Assembly (NCBI GenBank): GCA_030523325.1
Contig: JAUNIS010000002.1
Coordinates: 1 to 64,000, forward strand
DNA from: Phascolarctobacterium sp.
GTDB taxonomy: Bacteria; Bacillota; Negativicutes; Acidaminococcales; Acidaminococcaceae
Length of the DNA stretch: 64,000 nucleotides
Direction of reading: 5' to 3'
The position numbers and the translations under genes are program-made. This document shows positions 1 through 8,859 of this stretch, piece after piece. Numbering within the stretch: the stretch's first letter is position 1; every line of letters begins with the position of its first letter. The notes beneath the pieces are model-generated. The model saw nothing but the letters and a program-made list of their open reading frames with translations. It was not told the DNA's origin and searched no databases.

Positions 1-165
1 AGGTTCAAGTGAGTTAATTAATGCAAGTGTTCAATTTGGACTTGCAATTTACCTAAAAATAAAAATAAAAATCAACAAAAAAATCAACAACAAATAAAAA
101 GATAAAAAGATATAAAATAACTCACAATTCAGACTAACCTCTGAACACCATACATATCATAACAA
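1..165. other. A-rich non-coding stretch at window edge
   Basis: The + strand here is strongly A-rich and T-poor between about 50 and 115, with A-run/ATA/ATC-AAC low-complexity sequence. Bases 2-97 form an open frame of 31 codons ending in TAA that could be the tail of a gene starting outside the window, but the residues are low complexity and I recognise nothing. The strong hairpin just downstream would fit the end of such a transcript. Confidence 0.3.
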
Positions 166-203
166 CAACAAAACAGCAGGCCGACAGGCCTGCTGTTTTG
201 TTG
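166..203. terminator. Strong, probably bidirectional terminator
   Basis: A perfect 17-bp stem (166-182 paired with 187-203) closes a GACA tetraloop. The GC core is CAGCAGGCC / GGCCTGCTG, flanked by A-rich left and T-rich right arms, so it could act on either strand. It separates the upstream, out-of-window transcript from the M20 peptidase gene. Confidence 0.85.
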
Positions 204-293
204 TCTTATTAAACCATTCAAAGTTTATTTGATCAAAAAAATGTGATAAAATAAAAATAATTTTAAAATGTTAGAACAAAAAGGATGGATATT

Positions 294-1475
294 ATGCATG
301 CACCAATTGACGAAATAAAGCAATTTGTGAACAGAAATCAATATGAAATGTTATTGTTTTGGGAAGCATTAGTAAATATGCAGGGCTCAGGAACAGATAT
401 TGCACAGATTAATCGTATTATGGAGTTTTTGAAGAAGCATTTCGAGGCAGAGGGATTTTCTTGCCGACTGATAGACAGTAAAGGAGGACCCGATGTCTTG
501 GTCGCTGAATATGGCAAAAATTTTCCTGGCAAGCCATTGATATTAGCCGGACATTGCGACACAGTGTTTTCTGATGGCGATTATCCACCGGACCCTTTCT
601 ATATAAAAGACGGCATTGCCTACGGACCTGGGGTTGTAGATATGAAGATGGGAATCATGCAAGCCTTTTACGTTATGATAGCTTTAAAACAATTTGGTTT
701 TAAGGATAGGCCTGTGAAGGTTATTTTTGTTGGCAACGAAGAGATTAGTCACATAGGAAGCATCGTGGATAAAATTGTCATGGATGAGGCTAAGGGGGCT
801 CTTTGTTGTTTCAACATGGAAACTGGGCGTATGGATAATTGTTTAACTGTTGGACGTAAAGGTGGCGTTGATTGTCATATTATTGTACGTGGTAAAAGCG
901 GTCACGCTGGTAATGAATACACTATTGGTCGTAACGCAATCGTTGAGATGGCGTACAAGATTCCTTTGCTGCAAAATTTATCCAAAGTGGACGAAGGACT
1001 TACGGTTAGTGTTGGCGTTATTAAAGGCGGTACCGTTTCTAATGCCATTCCCGATTATTGTTATGTTGAGCTTGACATACGATATAGTCAGGTGAAACAT
1101 ATGGAATATATTAAAGAAGAAATTCGTAAGATCGGCGAGATGACTTTCATCGAAGGTACCACTACAGAAATTCAATTTGTTTCTTCCATGCCTGCTTTTG
1201 AAGAAACTCAGGCTAATCACGAGCTCTTGGCACACATCAATAAATGTGCGGTTGCATGTGGTTATCCGGTCTTTGGTTCTATTTATGTTGGCGGAATGTC
1301 TGATGCAGCTTATTTTGGTTTAATGGGCGTTCCAACAGTTTGTTCTATGGGTGGTCAAGGTTCTGGCGCTCACACGCGGGAAGAAAAATGTATAGTTCAG
1401 TCCGTGTTTGATCGAACTGTCATCGCTATAGCTAGTGCTATGGAAATAGATGATTATGCACAAAAACAGATATAA
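294..1475 (+). CDS. M20 family metallopeptidase (carboxypeptidase/deacylase type)
   Basis: Cytoplasmic zinc peptidase of the M20/CPG2 group, about 393 residues, normal length. Metal-site motifs are visible: HCDTVF around residues 87-92, VVDMKMG near 116, and the catalytic NEE at about 148-150; a dimerisation domain follows (GKSGHAGNEY near 207) and a late His in GAHTREE. I chose ATG 294 because AAGGATGG sits just upstream at proper spacing; the longer frame from ATG 285 would begin inside that ribosome site. It is followed 18 bases later by a YfcC-type transporter, so the two probably import and split a peptide or N-acylated amino acid. The exact substrate cannot be read from sequence. Confidence 0.85.
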   Translation: MHAPIDEIKQFVNRNQYEMLLFWEALVNMQGSGTDIAQINRIMEFLKKHFEAEGFSCRLIDSKGGPDVLVAEYGKNFPGKPLILAGHCDTVFSDGDYPPDPFYIKDGIAYGPGVVDMKMGIMQAFYVMIALKQFGFKDRPVKVIFVGNEEISHIGSIVDKIVMDEAKGALCCFNMETGRMDNCLTVGRKGGVDCHIIVRGKSGHAGNEYTIGRNAIVEMAYKIPLLQNLSKVDEGLTVSVGVIKGGTVSNAIPDYCYVELDIRYSQVKHMEYIKEEIRKIGEMTFIEGTTTEIQFVSSMPAFEETQANHELLAHINKCAVACGYPVFGSIYVGGMSDAAYFGLMGVPTVCSMGGQGSGAHTREEKCIVQSVFDRTVIAIASAMEIDDYAQKQI

Positions 1476-1493
1476 AATTTAGGAGGATGTATT

Positions 1494-2912
1494 ATGTCAA
1501 AACAAAATGATATCGAACCCAGTGTAAAACAATTTAAACCTCCAAGTCCTGTTATGGTTCTAGCAGTGATTATTTTATTGGCTGCCTTAGCAAGCTATAT
1601 TATTCCTGCAGGCGTATACGACCGTGTTAAGGATGCGCATACAGGAAAAATGGTTGTAAATCCTACGACCTTCCATTATATAGCTCAAAAGCCCACTAGC
1701 TTCTTGCAATTGCTTACATCCGTTACAAAAGGCTTCCAGGGTGGCGGTAGCATTATTGCTTTCCTTTTTGTTGTAGGTGGTTCTTTAAATATTTATTCTA
1801 AAACTGGTGCAATTATTGCAGGTCTTGGCGCATTGGTTAAAAAGATGCGTAATCGAGGCATCCTTATGGTGCCGGTCATCATGGTTTTCTTCTCTATTTG
1901 CTCCACATTAGCTGGGTGTAACGAAGAATATTTGGCTTTCACGCCTCTTATCGTAACAGTCGCTCTAGCTCTTGGCTTCGATTCTATTACCGCACTCGGT
2001 ATTATTTTCTGTTCGGTAGCAGCAGGTTATGGTGCAGGTTGTACACAACCGTTTTCTGTTGGTGTTGCTCAAGGTATTGCAGGCGTGCCACTTTTTTCTG
2101 CTATTGAATATCGCATCGGACTTTTTATTGTACTCGTCCTCGTCAATGTTTGTTACGTAATGTATTACGCAAGAAAAGTTAAAAATAATCCTGAGTCAAG
2201 TTCTATGTACGAGCTTGATAAGACTAAGGACCTGGGTATTGATGTAGAAAATGTTCCTGAATTAACCGGTCGTCAAAAAATAGTTTTGTGTCTTTTGGCT
2301 TTCAACTTCATCGCCATTATCGTTGGTGTTATGAAATTTGATTTCTATATGCACGAAATTGCAGGCATTTTCCTTTTGACAGGATTAATTGCCGGTGTAC
2401 TTTGTAACTTAAAGGCTAACGATATCGCTGATGCTTTCGTAGAAGGCTGCAAGGGTATGATGCTGCCTTGCTTGATGGTTGGCTTATGTAAGGGAGCTAC
2501 CTTGCTCTTGGATCAAGCGAAGGTTATGGATACTATTGTGCATTTCTTAGCAAGTATGCTACAATCCTTCCCATCTTCCATTATTGCTTTTGGCATGTTT
2601 ATGATTCAAGACGTTTTCAATCTTTTGGTTCCTTCTAGCTCTGGACAAGCAGCTATTTCCATGCCTATCATGGCTCCTCTCGCAGATGTAGTAGGACTTA
2701 CTCGTCAAACTGCAGTATTTGCTTTTACTTTAGGAGATGCTTTTACCAATTGTATTACTCCGGCTAGTGGCGCAACCATGTCGTATTTAGCAATTGCTGG
2801 AGTTCCTTACAAAAAGTGGTTACGTTTTATTCTTCCTTTGATTGCTGTTTGGTGGATTATCGCATTCTGTTTCTTGACATATGCGGCAGCAATTAAATTG
2901 GGACCGGTATAA
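1494..2912 (+). CDS. YfcC-family (DcuC superfamily) transporter
   Basis: Polytopic inner-membrane carrier of 472 residues with about 12 hydrophobic segments. It carries family hallmarks: an early IIPAGVYDR after the first helix, a large periplasmic-side loop, NEEYLAFTPL near 140, GAGCTQPFSVGVAQGIAG near 180, and a second repeat with PSSSGQAAISMPIMAPL and GDAFTNCITPASGA. YfcC proteins are thought to carry amino acids, peptides or carboxylates; no substrate is proven for most. An AGGAGG ribosome site precedes ATG 1494. It is co-transcribed with the M20 peptidase, which suggests uptake of a substrate that is then hydrolysed. A rho-independent terminator follows at once. Confidence 0.85.
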   Translation: MSKQNDIEPSVKQFKPPSPVMVLAVIILLAALASYIIPAGVYDRVKDAHTGKMVVNPTTFHYIAQKPTSFLQLLTSVTKGFQGGGSIIAFLFVVGGSLNIYSKTGAIIAGLGALVKKMRNRGILMVPVIMVFFSICSTLAGCNEEYLAFTPLIVTVALALGFDSITALGIIFCSVAAGYGAGCTQPFSVGVAQGIAGVPLFSAIEYRIGLFIVLVLVNVCYVMYYARKVKNNPESSSMYELDKTKDLGIDVENVPELTGRQKIVLCLLAFNFIAIIVGVMKFDFYMHEIAGIFLLTGLIAGVLCNLKANDIADAFVEGCKGMMLPCLMVGLCKGATLLLDQAKVMDTIVHFLASMLQSFPSSIIAFGMFMIQDVFNLLVPSSSGQAAISMPIMAPLADVVGLTRQTAVFAFTLGDAFTNCITPASGATMSYLAIAGVPYKKWLRFILPLIAVWWIIAFCFLTYAAAIKLGPV

Positions 2913-2934
2913 ATTTAATTTTGAACTACGCATC

Positions 2935-2967
2935 AAAAAGGCGCTCTCTTTTGAGAGCGCTTTTTTT
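2935..2967 (+). terminator. Rho-independent terminator of the peptidase-yfcC unit
   Basis: An 8-bp GC-rich stem GCGCTCTC / GAGAGCGC (2941-2948 with 2953-2960) closes a TTTT loop and is followed by seven T residues. Flanking A5 can extend the stem into the T-tract. Confidence 0.9.
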
Positions 2968-3001
2968 CGTTCGGCGTTTTTACGTAAAACTTATTTTAAT
3001 T

Positions 3002-3180
3002 TGTAATGCGGAATTGAGGATAGATTTTGCGAAGCAAAATATTACGATTAAATTGACGGTTTAATAATTTAGATTGAATTTGCAAACATTAGATTATGGT
3101 CGATTGGTTTTAATTTACAAGCCGCAGGCTTGCTCCGCAATTATTAATTTTTAATTTGCAAGTCGAAGGCTTGCTTCTTC
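3002..3180. repeat. Intergenic palindromic repeat element (copy A)
   Basis: This non-coding stretch between the convergent yfcC and putP genes holds a copy of a dispersed element: GGAATTGAGGATA followed by the palindrome ATTTTGC-GAA-GCAAAAT (3024-3040) and ATTACGATTAAATT. Two further small hairpins of the form CAAGCCGCAGGCTTG (3119-3133) and GCAAGTCGAAGGCTTGC (3158-3174) follow as an imperfect direct repeat. Related copies lie near 48.6, 50.7 and 59.0 kb. No reading frame is supported here. Confidence 0.6.
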
Positions 3181-3194
3181 ATTACAAACGCATA

Positions 3195-3231
3195 ATTAAA
3201 AAAGGCGTCTCATATTTGATGAAACGCCTTT
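3195..3231 (-). terminator. Terminator of putP
   Basis: Stem AAAGGCGTCTCAT / ATGAAACGCCTTT (one mismatch) around an ATTTG loop. Read on the minus strand it ends in a seven-residue T-run, which fits termination of the leftward putP transcript. Confidence 0.8.
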
Positions 3232-3240
3232 ACAAAATTT

Positions 3241-4716
3241 TTATTTAATGATTGATGTTTCGTTTTCTTCTTCGTAGTTGACTGCTTTATCGAAGAGCTC
3301 CTCGACTTCTTTGGTCGGGGGTGTAGTCATAGTGGAAACGAGATAAGCGATGACGAAGGATCCGAAGAATGCAGGAACGATCTCGTACACGCCTGTTTGA
3401 CTCATTGTCATGAGCCAAGCGATGTCGATAACCGCACCAGAAACAATGCCTGCGATTGCACCTGAGAGATTAAAACGTTTCCAATACAAGCTGAGCATAA
3501 TAGTCGGACCAAAGGTTGCACCGAATACGGACCAAGCATTGGATACGAGACTCATAATAGAACCAGAGTTAGGATTGGAGGCAATTAACAAAGCAATGAA
3601 AGCAATGCCGAGTACAACGAAACGACCAGCCCAAAGCATTTCCTTATCGCTAGCCTTGTTGTCGCGAATAACTGGTTTATAAACGTCGGATGCAAAGGAA
3701 GAGGCTGCGCTTAAAAGCTGGGAATCAGCAGTGGACATAGAAGCTGCAAGAACTGCAGAAAGAAGAACACCAGAAATAAGTGCCGGGAAAATATTGCGGA
3801 CCATGGTAATGAAAACGAGAGAGTTCTTGTTGATGTTTTCATCAAGACCGAGATACATACGACCGATAATTCCGACCATTGCCGCAAAGATTAAGATAAG
3901 TCCAGTCCAGGAAATACCAATGATTGCAGATTTGCGCATTTCCTTTTGAGATTCAAGACTCATGAAACGGATGATGATGTGGGGCATACCGAAATATCCA
4001 AGGCCCCAACCAAAACCAGAAACAATATCTTGCCAATTCGCCATAGGATTCCAATATTCAACAGGAATTGCTTTGATATGTTCCGGATTAACAAAAGCAC
4101 TTGCAAAAATCGGCGCGATTAAAAGTGCTGCCAATATTAAAAGACCTTGGAAGAAGTCAGTCCAGCAAACGGCACTGAAGCCACCTAAGAAAGTATAGCT
4201 GACAATAATGATTGCGGATAGATACATAGCTAGCTGTGCGTCGATGCCAATAACTGTGTTGAAAAGAATGCCGCAAGCTTTGATAGAGGAAGCAGCATAA
4301 ACCGTATAAGCAACTAAGAAGACTATTGCGCAGATAATTTGCAGAGCCATGGTGTTAGTTTTAAAACGATTGGATAAATATTGTGGGATGGTAATGGAGT
4401 CATTAGCGACAATGGAGAAGCTGCGCAGCCTCGGAGCAGTGAAGAACCAGCTTAAGGTATAACCAAAAGCAAGACCAACGGAAATCCAAATTTGACCAAG
4501 GCCGAGAGCATAGATGGAAGTCGGCAGACCCATCAAAACCCAAGCACTCATATCGGATGCACCTGCGGATAACGCGGTAACCCAAGGACCCATAGCACGT
4601 CCGCCTAAGAAATAAGTTTTCTCGCCGCCATCCTTATCCTTCATAAAGAACCAAATGCCGATACCAAGCATAAAGACTAAATACAGCACAAAGACTGCCA
4701 CTTCAATAAAATTCAT
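3241..4716 (-). CDS. putP: Sodium/proline symporter
   Basis: SSS-family (SLC5) symporter, about 491 residues and 13 predicted helices, driving proline uptake with Na+. Recognisable PutP segments include YFLGGRAMGPWVTALSAGAS near the N-terminus (Na+ site region), SDMSAWVLMGLP, and SAVLAASMSTADSQLL around residue 330. On the minus strand GAGAGGGG lies seven bases before ATG at 4716, so I start there and not six codons upstream at 4734. It is monocistronic: its own promoter lies at 4785-4813 and its terminator at 3195-3231. It is the only clear leftward gene in the window. Proline import serves osmoprotection or amino-acid fermentation. Confidence 0.9.
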   Translation of the reverse strand: MNFIEVAVFVLYLVFMLGIGIWFFMKDKDGGEKTYFLGGRAMGPWVTALSAGASDMSAWVLMGLPTSIYALGLGQIWISVGLAFGYTLSWFFTAPRLRSFSIVANDSITIPQYLSNRFKTNTMALQIICAIVFLVAYTVYAASSIKACGILFNTVIGIDAQLAMYLSAIIIVSYTFLGGFSAVCWTDFFQGLLILAALLIAPIFASAFVNPEHIKAIPVEYWNPMANWQDIVSGFGWGLGYFGMPHIIIRFMSLESQKEMRKSAIIGISWTGLILIFAAMVGIIGRMYLGLDENINKNSLVFITMVRNIFPALISGVLLSAVLAASMSTADSQLLSAASSFASDVYKPVIRDNKASDKEMLWAGRFVVLGIAFIALLIASNPNSGSIMSLVSNAWSVFGATFGPTIMLSLYWKRFNLSGAIAGIVSGAVIDIAWLMTMSQTGVYEIVPAFFGSFVIAYLVSTMTTPPTKEVEELFDKAVNYEEENETSIIK

Positions 4717-4784
4717 AAACATTCCCCTCTCCATATTTTCTTCTATTATAAAATAAAGAAAATATCTATGATAATATAACTAAA

Positions 4785-4813
4785 ATTATACAATTTTTGT
4801 TTGTTCTAAGCAA
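4785..4813 (-). promoter_or_regulatory. putP promoter
   Basis: Read on the minus strand: TTGCTT, 17-base spacer, TATAAT. The -10 box is at 4785-4790 and the -35 box at 4808-4813, giving a leader of about 60 bases to the putP start. Confidence 0.7.
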
Positions 4814-4897
4814 GTAATTTCCTAAATGTATACAAAATGCCCAACGAATTGCTGGAATTTTTATCTTTGCTAAAGAGACCAAAAACAGGCGCATTCC

Positions 4898-4927
4898 TTG
4901 ACTCATAAACTAACTGTATTATATAAT
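4898..4927 (+). promoter_or_regulatory. Promoter of the ywiB-argS operon
   Basis: TTGACT at 4898-4903, an 18-base spacer and TATAAT at 4922-4927. The expected transcript start near 4934 leaves an untranslated leader of about 110 bases that contains two helices (see next entry). Confidence 0.8.
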
Positions 4928-4932
4928 GATAA

Positions 4933-5020
4933 GGTAAATACATATCAATTTGAGGGCGATGTCTCTCAGTTAATTTACCAGAGCGTGTTGCATGGCAATA
5001 GCCGTGAAAAAGCAGGCTCT
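4933..5020 (+). ncRNA. Structured 5' leader of ywiB-argS, class unknown
   Basis: Two adjacent helices can form at the very start of the transcript: GGTAAAT (4933-4939) with ATTTACC (4973-4979), immediately followed by AGAGC (4980-4984) with GCTCT (5016-5020), which could stack coaxially. A TTGC-ATG-GCAA hairpin (4988-4998) lies inside the second. There is no T-box sequence, no terminator-like T-run and no riboswitch consensus that I recognise. It may be a translational control element for ywiB-argS or chance pairing. Confidence 0.35.
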
Positions 5021-5044
5021 AATTTGTGTTTGGAGAAATAAATA

Positions 5045-5479
5045 ATGCAAAATGTACAAATCAGAGTTGTGAGTACTGTTACAGATGATGTAAATAATAC
5101 TTTAACTTCAGAAAATATTTACAAGGGTACGATGACGGAAAAGAACGGCAAGTATTATTGTATGTACGAAGAAGAAAAGGGGAGCGATCTCGAAGGTACA
5201 AAAACAACTATTAAATGGGATCAGGAGCACGTAATTTTATTAAGATGCGGGTCCTTAAATCATAGGCAAGAATTCTGTGAAGGATTAAGAGACGCTAGTA
5301 TTTATCAAACTCCTTACATGGAAATACCCATTGTTACCGATACAAAATTTTTACATACGTATTTTTTTAATGGTGCCTGGTGCTTAGAGATGGAATATGC
5401 CTTAGAGCACAGTGGAGCAAGATACGGAGATATGAAAATCTTCATTGAGATTAGGGAGGAAATTGTTCGTGGACATTAA
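5045..5479 (+). CDS. ywiB: DUF1934 / YwiB-family calycin-like beta-barrel protein
   Basis: A 144-residue cytoplasmic protein that fits the DUF1934 family: an N-terminal VRVVSTVTDD-like strand, a central LEGTKTTIKW, and a C-terminal GDMKIFIEIRE. The family adopts a small lipocalin/calycin-like barrel; its biochemical role is not established. In Bacillus the orthologue also sits directly before argS. GGAGA six bases ahead of ATG 5045 sets the start. Its end overlaps the argS start by 11 bases, so translation of the two is probably coupled. Confidence 0.8.
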   Translation: MQNVQIRVVSTVTDDVNNTLTSENIYKGTMTEKNGKYYCMYEEEKGSDLEGTKTTIKWDQEHVILLRCGSLNHRQEFCEGLRDASIYQTPYMEIPIVTDTKFLHTYFFNGAWCLEMEYALEHSGARYGDMKIFIEIREEIVRGH

Positions 5480-7193
5480 AGATATTTTAAGTGCAAGTAT
5501 TAAAGATGCAGCTCAAAGTGCTATGGCTAAAGGAGTACTCAAGGAAGGAAATCTTCCGGAGGTGCAATTGGAAGTGCCGCCACAAAAAGAATTTGGTGAT
5601 TTCGCAAGTAATTTTGCTATGCAAAGTGCTCGCTCTTTGAAATGCAATCCTCGCATGATTGCTCAAGCAGTTGTTGATAATATGGACTGTGCTTACATTG
5701 ACAAGATGGAAATTGCTGGACCAGGCTTTATCAATTTCTATTTAAAACAGGACTGGATGTACGATATGCTTGCGAAAATTTTAGCCGCAGGCGAAAATTA
5801 CGGCAATCTTACTCAAGACAATCCAGAAAAAATTCAAGTTGAATACGTTTCTGCTAATCCGACTGGTCCCTTGCACGTAGGACATGGTCGTGGGGCAGCA
5901 GTCGGTAGCTCTATGGCTAATTTACTTAAAGCAGCTGGCTACGATGTTACTCGTGAATATTATATTAATGATGCGGGCAATCAAATGAATAACTTGGCTG
6001 CGTCCGTCAATGCTCGTTATTTACAATTGCTTGCCTTAGAAGAAAAAGGCGGCGTGCCGGAAGATTTAACCGTGCAATCCTTGGACGAAATGGATTTAGG
6101 CATTACTTTCCCAGAAAATGGTTATCACGGTTACGATATCATTGAGACTGCTCAAAGAATCATTCGTATTTACGGAAAAGAATTTGTGGGTATGGATGAA
6201 AAAGAACGTTTAGAAAAATTCCGCACCATTGCTTATAAAGAAAAGCTCGCGGCTCTTAAAGAAGACTTGGCAGATTTTCGCGTAGAATTCGACACTTGGT
6301 TTAGCGAACAAACTCTGCACGATGCAGGCAAGATTAAAGAGTCCTGTCTCATGCTTAAGGAACAAGGATACGTTTACGAAAAAGACGGCGCTCTCTGGCT
6401 CAATTCAACCCAATATGGCGATGACAAGGACCGCGTAGTCATTCGTGACAATGGCATTCCGACTTATTTCGCGGCCGACATCGCTTACCACAGAAATAAA
6501 TTTGAACGCGGCTTTTCTCATGTTATCAACTTGTGGGGCGCCGATCATCACGGCTACATTGCTCGTATGAAGGCTGCCGTGAAAGCTCTTGGTTACGATC
6601 CCGAGCAATTGGAAGTTTTATTACTGCAAATGGTTCGTCTTTATCGTAACGGCAGTATGGTTAAGCTATCTAAGAGAACGGGCGAGACCGTTACTATTCG
6701 TGAGTTGATGGACGAGGTCGGTGTCGACGCGGCAAGATATTTCTTCTGCATGAGATCTCTTGACAGCCAGCTTGATTTTGACATGACGCTTGCTAGCGAA
6801 AAATCTAACGAAAATCCTGTTTATTACGTTCAATATGCTCACGCAAGAATTTGTTCCATCATGCGTCAATTAGCCGAGGCAAATATTGCTGTGGCTCCAA
6901 CAAGCGAACTTAAATTAAACAGTCTTGTTGAAGCAAGTGAGCTCGACCTCATTAAAAAATTAGGGGAATACCCCGAGATGATTGCAACCGCTGCTAAAGA
7001 GAGAGCAGTGCATCGTGTTGCGACTTATGTGTTTGAGCTGGCAGGTCTCTTCCACTCCTTCTATAATGCTTGCCGTATTATTGGTGTGGAGGCAGATGTT
7101 CAACAAGCACGTATCGCTTTAGCTAGCGCAACAAAAAATACCATTAAACATGCTCTTGGCATTCTTGGTGTATCTGCACCAGAGAGAATGTAA
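5469..7193 (+). CDS. argS: Arginyl-tRNA synthetase
   Basis: Class I aminoacyl-tRNA synthetase of 574 residues charging tRNA-Arg. The ArgRS N-terminal additional domain occupies about residues 1-110, the HIGH-type signature is HVGHG at 136-140, the KMSKS-type loop is KLSKRTGETV, and the C-terminal all-helical anticodon domain ends in LGVSAPERM, as usual for the family. The frame is open upstream to TTG 5445, but GGGAGGA (5454-5460) lies eight bases before GTG 5469, so I use GTG as the start. The gene overlaps the end of ywiB by 11 bases, and both probably depend on the promoter and leader before ywiB. Confidence 0.95.
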   Translation: MDIKDILSASIKDAAQSAMAKGVLKEGNLPEVQLEVPPQKEFGDFASNFAMQSARSLKCNPRMIAQAVVDNMDCAYIDKMEIAGPGFINFYLKQDWMYDMLAKILAAGENYGNLTQDNPEKIQVEYVSANPTGPLHVGHGRGAAVGSSMANLLKAAGYDVTREYYINDAGNQMNNLAASVNARYLQLLALEEKGGVPEDLTVQSLDEMDLGITFPENGYHGYDIIETAQRIIRIYGKEFVGMDEKERLEKFRTIAYKEKLAALKEDLADFRVEFDTWFSEQTLHDAGKIKESCLMLKEQGYVYEKDGALWLNSTQYGDDKDRVVIRDNGIPTYFAADIAYHRNKFERGFSHVINLWGADHHGYIARMKAAVKALGYDPEQLEVLLLQMVRLYRNGSMVKLSKRTGETVTIRELMDEVGVDAARYFFCMRSLDSQLDFDMTLASEKSNENPVYYVQYAHARICSIMRQLAEANIAVAPTSELKLNSLVEASELDLIKKLGEYPEMIATAAKERAVHRVATYVFELAGLFHSFYNACRIIGVEADVQQARIALASATKNTIKHALGILGVSAPERM

Positions 7194-7238
7194 TTCGTTT
7201 TGCGGTTTGCTTGCTTGGCTTAGCACAAGGAGGTTCTT

Positions 7239-8186
7239 ATGCTGAAAAAAATTTTTGTCAGTGCAGTCTTGCTTTTAGCAATACTTAGTTTCGTTGTTTC
7301 TCTTCTTAAGGGAAATAATAATGGAGAAAAAACTGTCACAATTCCCGACCGTGTTGCAGTTATAAATATTTCTGGCACTATTATAAGTGGTGACGCTCAA
7401 GAGGATGATATTTTTCATCAGCAACAAGGTATAACAAGTGGTACCATTATGCGTCAGATCCGTGACGCGACCAACGATAATTCTGTCAAAGCTGTGCTGC
7501 TTAAAATCGATAGTGGTGGAGGCAGTGCGACTGCAGCCGAAGAGGTAGGCCGCGAGTTAAAACGATTTAAGGAAAATGCCAAGAAACCAATCGTGGCTTG
7601 CATCGGGGACACTGGTGCATCCGCTGCTTATTGGATTGCTGCTTGCTCTTCTGATAAAATTTACGCCAATGCTACATCCTTAACGGGTAGCATCGGTGTT
7701 TACATGCCTTACATGAATGTAGAAGAGCTCTACAAAAAAATCGGCGTGACATCAAATAAAATTAAAAGCGGCCCTCATAAGGATATGATGAGCATGGACC
7801 GCGAGATGACTGACGAAGAAAAAGCCATGCTGCAAAATATCGTCAATGAAATTTACGAAGAATTCGTCACAACTATTGCAGAAGGTCGTAAAATGGATGA
7901 AAGCAAGGTTCGCACTCTTGCAGACGGTCGCGTTTATACAGGAGCCCAAGCAAAAAATCTTGGCCTCGTAGATGAAATCGGCAATTATTATGATGCTCTT
8001 GTAGCAGCTGGGGAGCTTGCCAAATTAAAACCAGAAAAGAACGGACTTCCCCATGTGAAGATTCGTCAACAAAAAACTGGTTGGGGTTATATTTTTGGCA
8101 GTGAAATGGCAAAAATTATTAAAAGCGAAATTATTAACCAATTTAAAGCTGAAACTATGCCCAGCATTGAGAATAACGTGAGGTGA
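7239..8186 (+). CDS. sppA: Signal peptide peptidase SppA (S49)
   Basis: Membrane-anchored serine peptidase that degrades released signal peptides. There is one N-terminal transmembrane segment (about residues 4-22), then a single S49 domain. The 315-residue length matches the short Bacillus-type enzyme. The probable nucleophile is Ser128 in GDTGASAAYW, and the probable general base is Lys176 in IKSGPHKD; both assignments are by family analogy. LTGSIGVYMPY near 148 is also typical. AGGAGG precedes ATG 7239. The next gene starts six bases after its stop, so the two are likely one transcript. Confidence 0.9.
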   Translation: MLKKIFVSAVLLLAILSFVVSLLKGNNNGEKTVTIPDRVAVINISGTIISGDAQEDDIFHQQQGITSGTIMRQIRDATNDNSVKAVLLKIDSGGGSATAAEEVGRELKRFKENAKKPIVACIGDTGASAAYWIAACSSDKIYANATSLTGSIGVYMPYMNVEELYKKIGVTSNKIKSGPHKDMMSMDREMTDEEKAMLQNIVNEIYEEFVTTIAEGRKMDESKVRTLADGRVYTGAQAKNLGLVDEIGNYYDALVAAGELAKLKPEKNGLPHVKIRQQKTGWGYIFGSEMAKIIKSEIINQFKAETMPSIENNVR

Positions 8187-8192
8187 AAATAA

Positions 8193-8759
8193 GTGAGACG
8201 CAAAACTTTTGACGTGCTTTTTGAAACTAGCACGGGTCTCACTGCATTAGTTAAGCAGCCTTGCTTATGGCGAAGCGGTTTTTACTTTACCTTAAGTGTG
8301 GGATTTTTTACTGGAGTTATTACTAATACTTGGTTCATACATCATTCGCTTGGCGAACGCTTCGCTATAATTTTAGCTACGGTAATAATTTTAGGAGCAG
8401 CCTTAAGCTTGTACGGCTTTTTATTACATGGTATTATGGAAACCTTTGGGGCTCTTGCAGGTGATCCGGTTGGTCTGATTTGCCTTCTTGGTTACACGAC
8501 TTTGCCTTTCCTTTTACTTACGCCAGCAGCCCTCTTAAGCGCTAAGCTTGGTGTGGGAGGGCTTCCCTTAATGTTTGTGACAGTCGGCATAGGACTCATT
8601 TGGATGCTTTATCTTTTGATAAAATCCTTGGAGGTCGTTTACCTGATTGATGTCCTGAGAGCGAGCGTGACTATTCTTTTTAGTCTTTTGCTTTTATACA
8701 TTGTCTTCTTGCTTCCCATTCAATTAGGTCTAACTATTTTAATTAATGCAGTCTTGTGA
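8193..8759 (+). CDS. Yip1-domain membrane protein
   Basis: A 188-residue protein with about five hydrophobic helices, resembling bacterial Yip1-domain proteins: an amphipathic N-terminal stretch LTALVKQPCLWRSG, then a helix, a central GALAGDPVGLICLLGYTTLPFLL motif typical of the family, and two closing helices. Biochemical role unknown; location inner membrane. It starts at GTG 8193, with GAGGTGAAAA overlapping the sppA stop, so it is probably translated from the same message as sppA. Confidence 0.65.
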   Translation: MRRKTFDVLFETSTGLTALVKQPCLWRSGFYFTLSVGFFTGVITNTWFIHHSLGERFAIILATVIILGAALSLYGFLLHGIMETFGALAGDPVGLICLLGYTTLPFLLLTPAALLSAKLGVGGLPLMFVTVGIGLIWMLYLLIKSLEVVYLIDVLRASVTILFSLLLLYIVFLLPIQLGLTILINAVL

Positions 8760-8859
8760 ATTTTCCCTTGCTAAATTTGAATTAAAGTGTCATAATTAAC
8801 GTAGTAGTATACAATATATTATGCTAATAATTTTAATAATATAATAAGGAGTTGAAGGT

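Noticed and set aside
2-97. 31-codon frame at the window edge that could be a gene end
   Set aside because: Low complexity and too short to identify; kept only as a note in the regional entry.
4933-5044. T-box riboswitch upstream of argS
   Set aside because: No T-box sequence, no specifier-loop architecture and no terminator/antiterminator pair can be seen.
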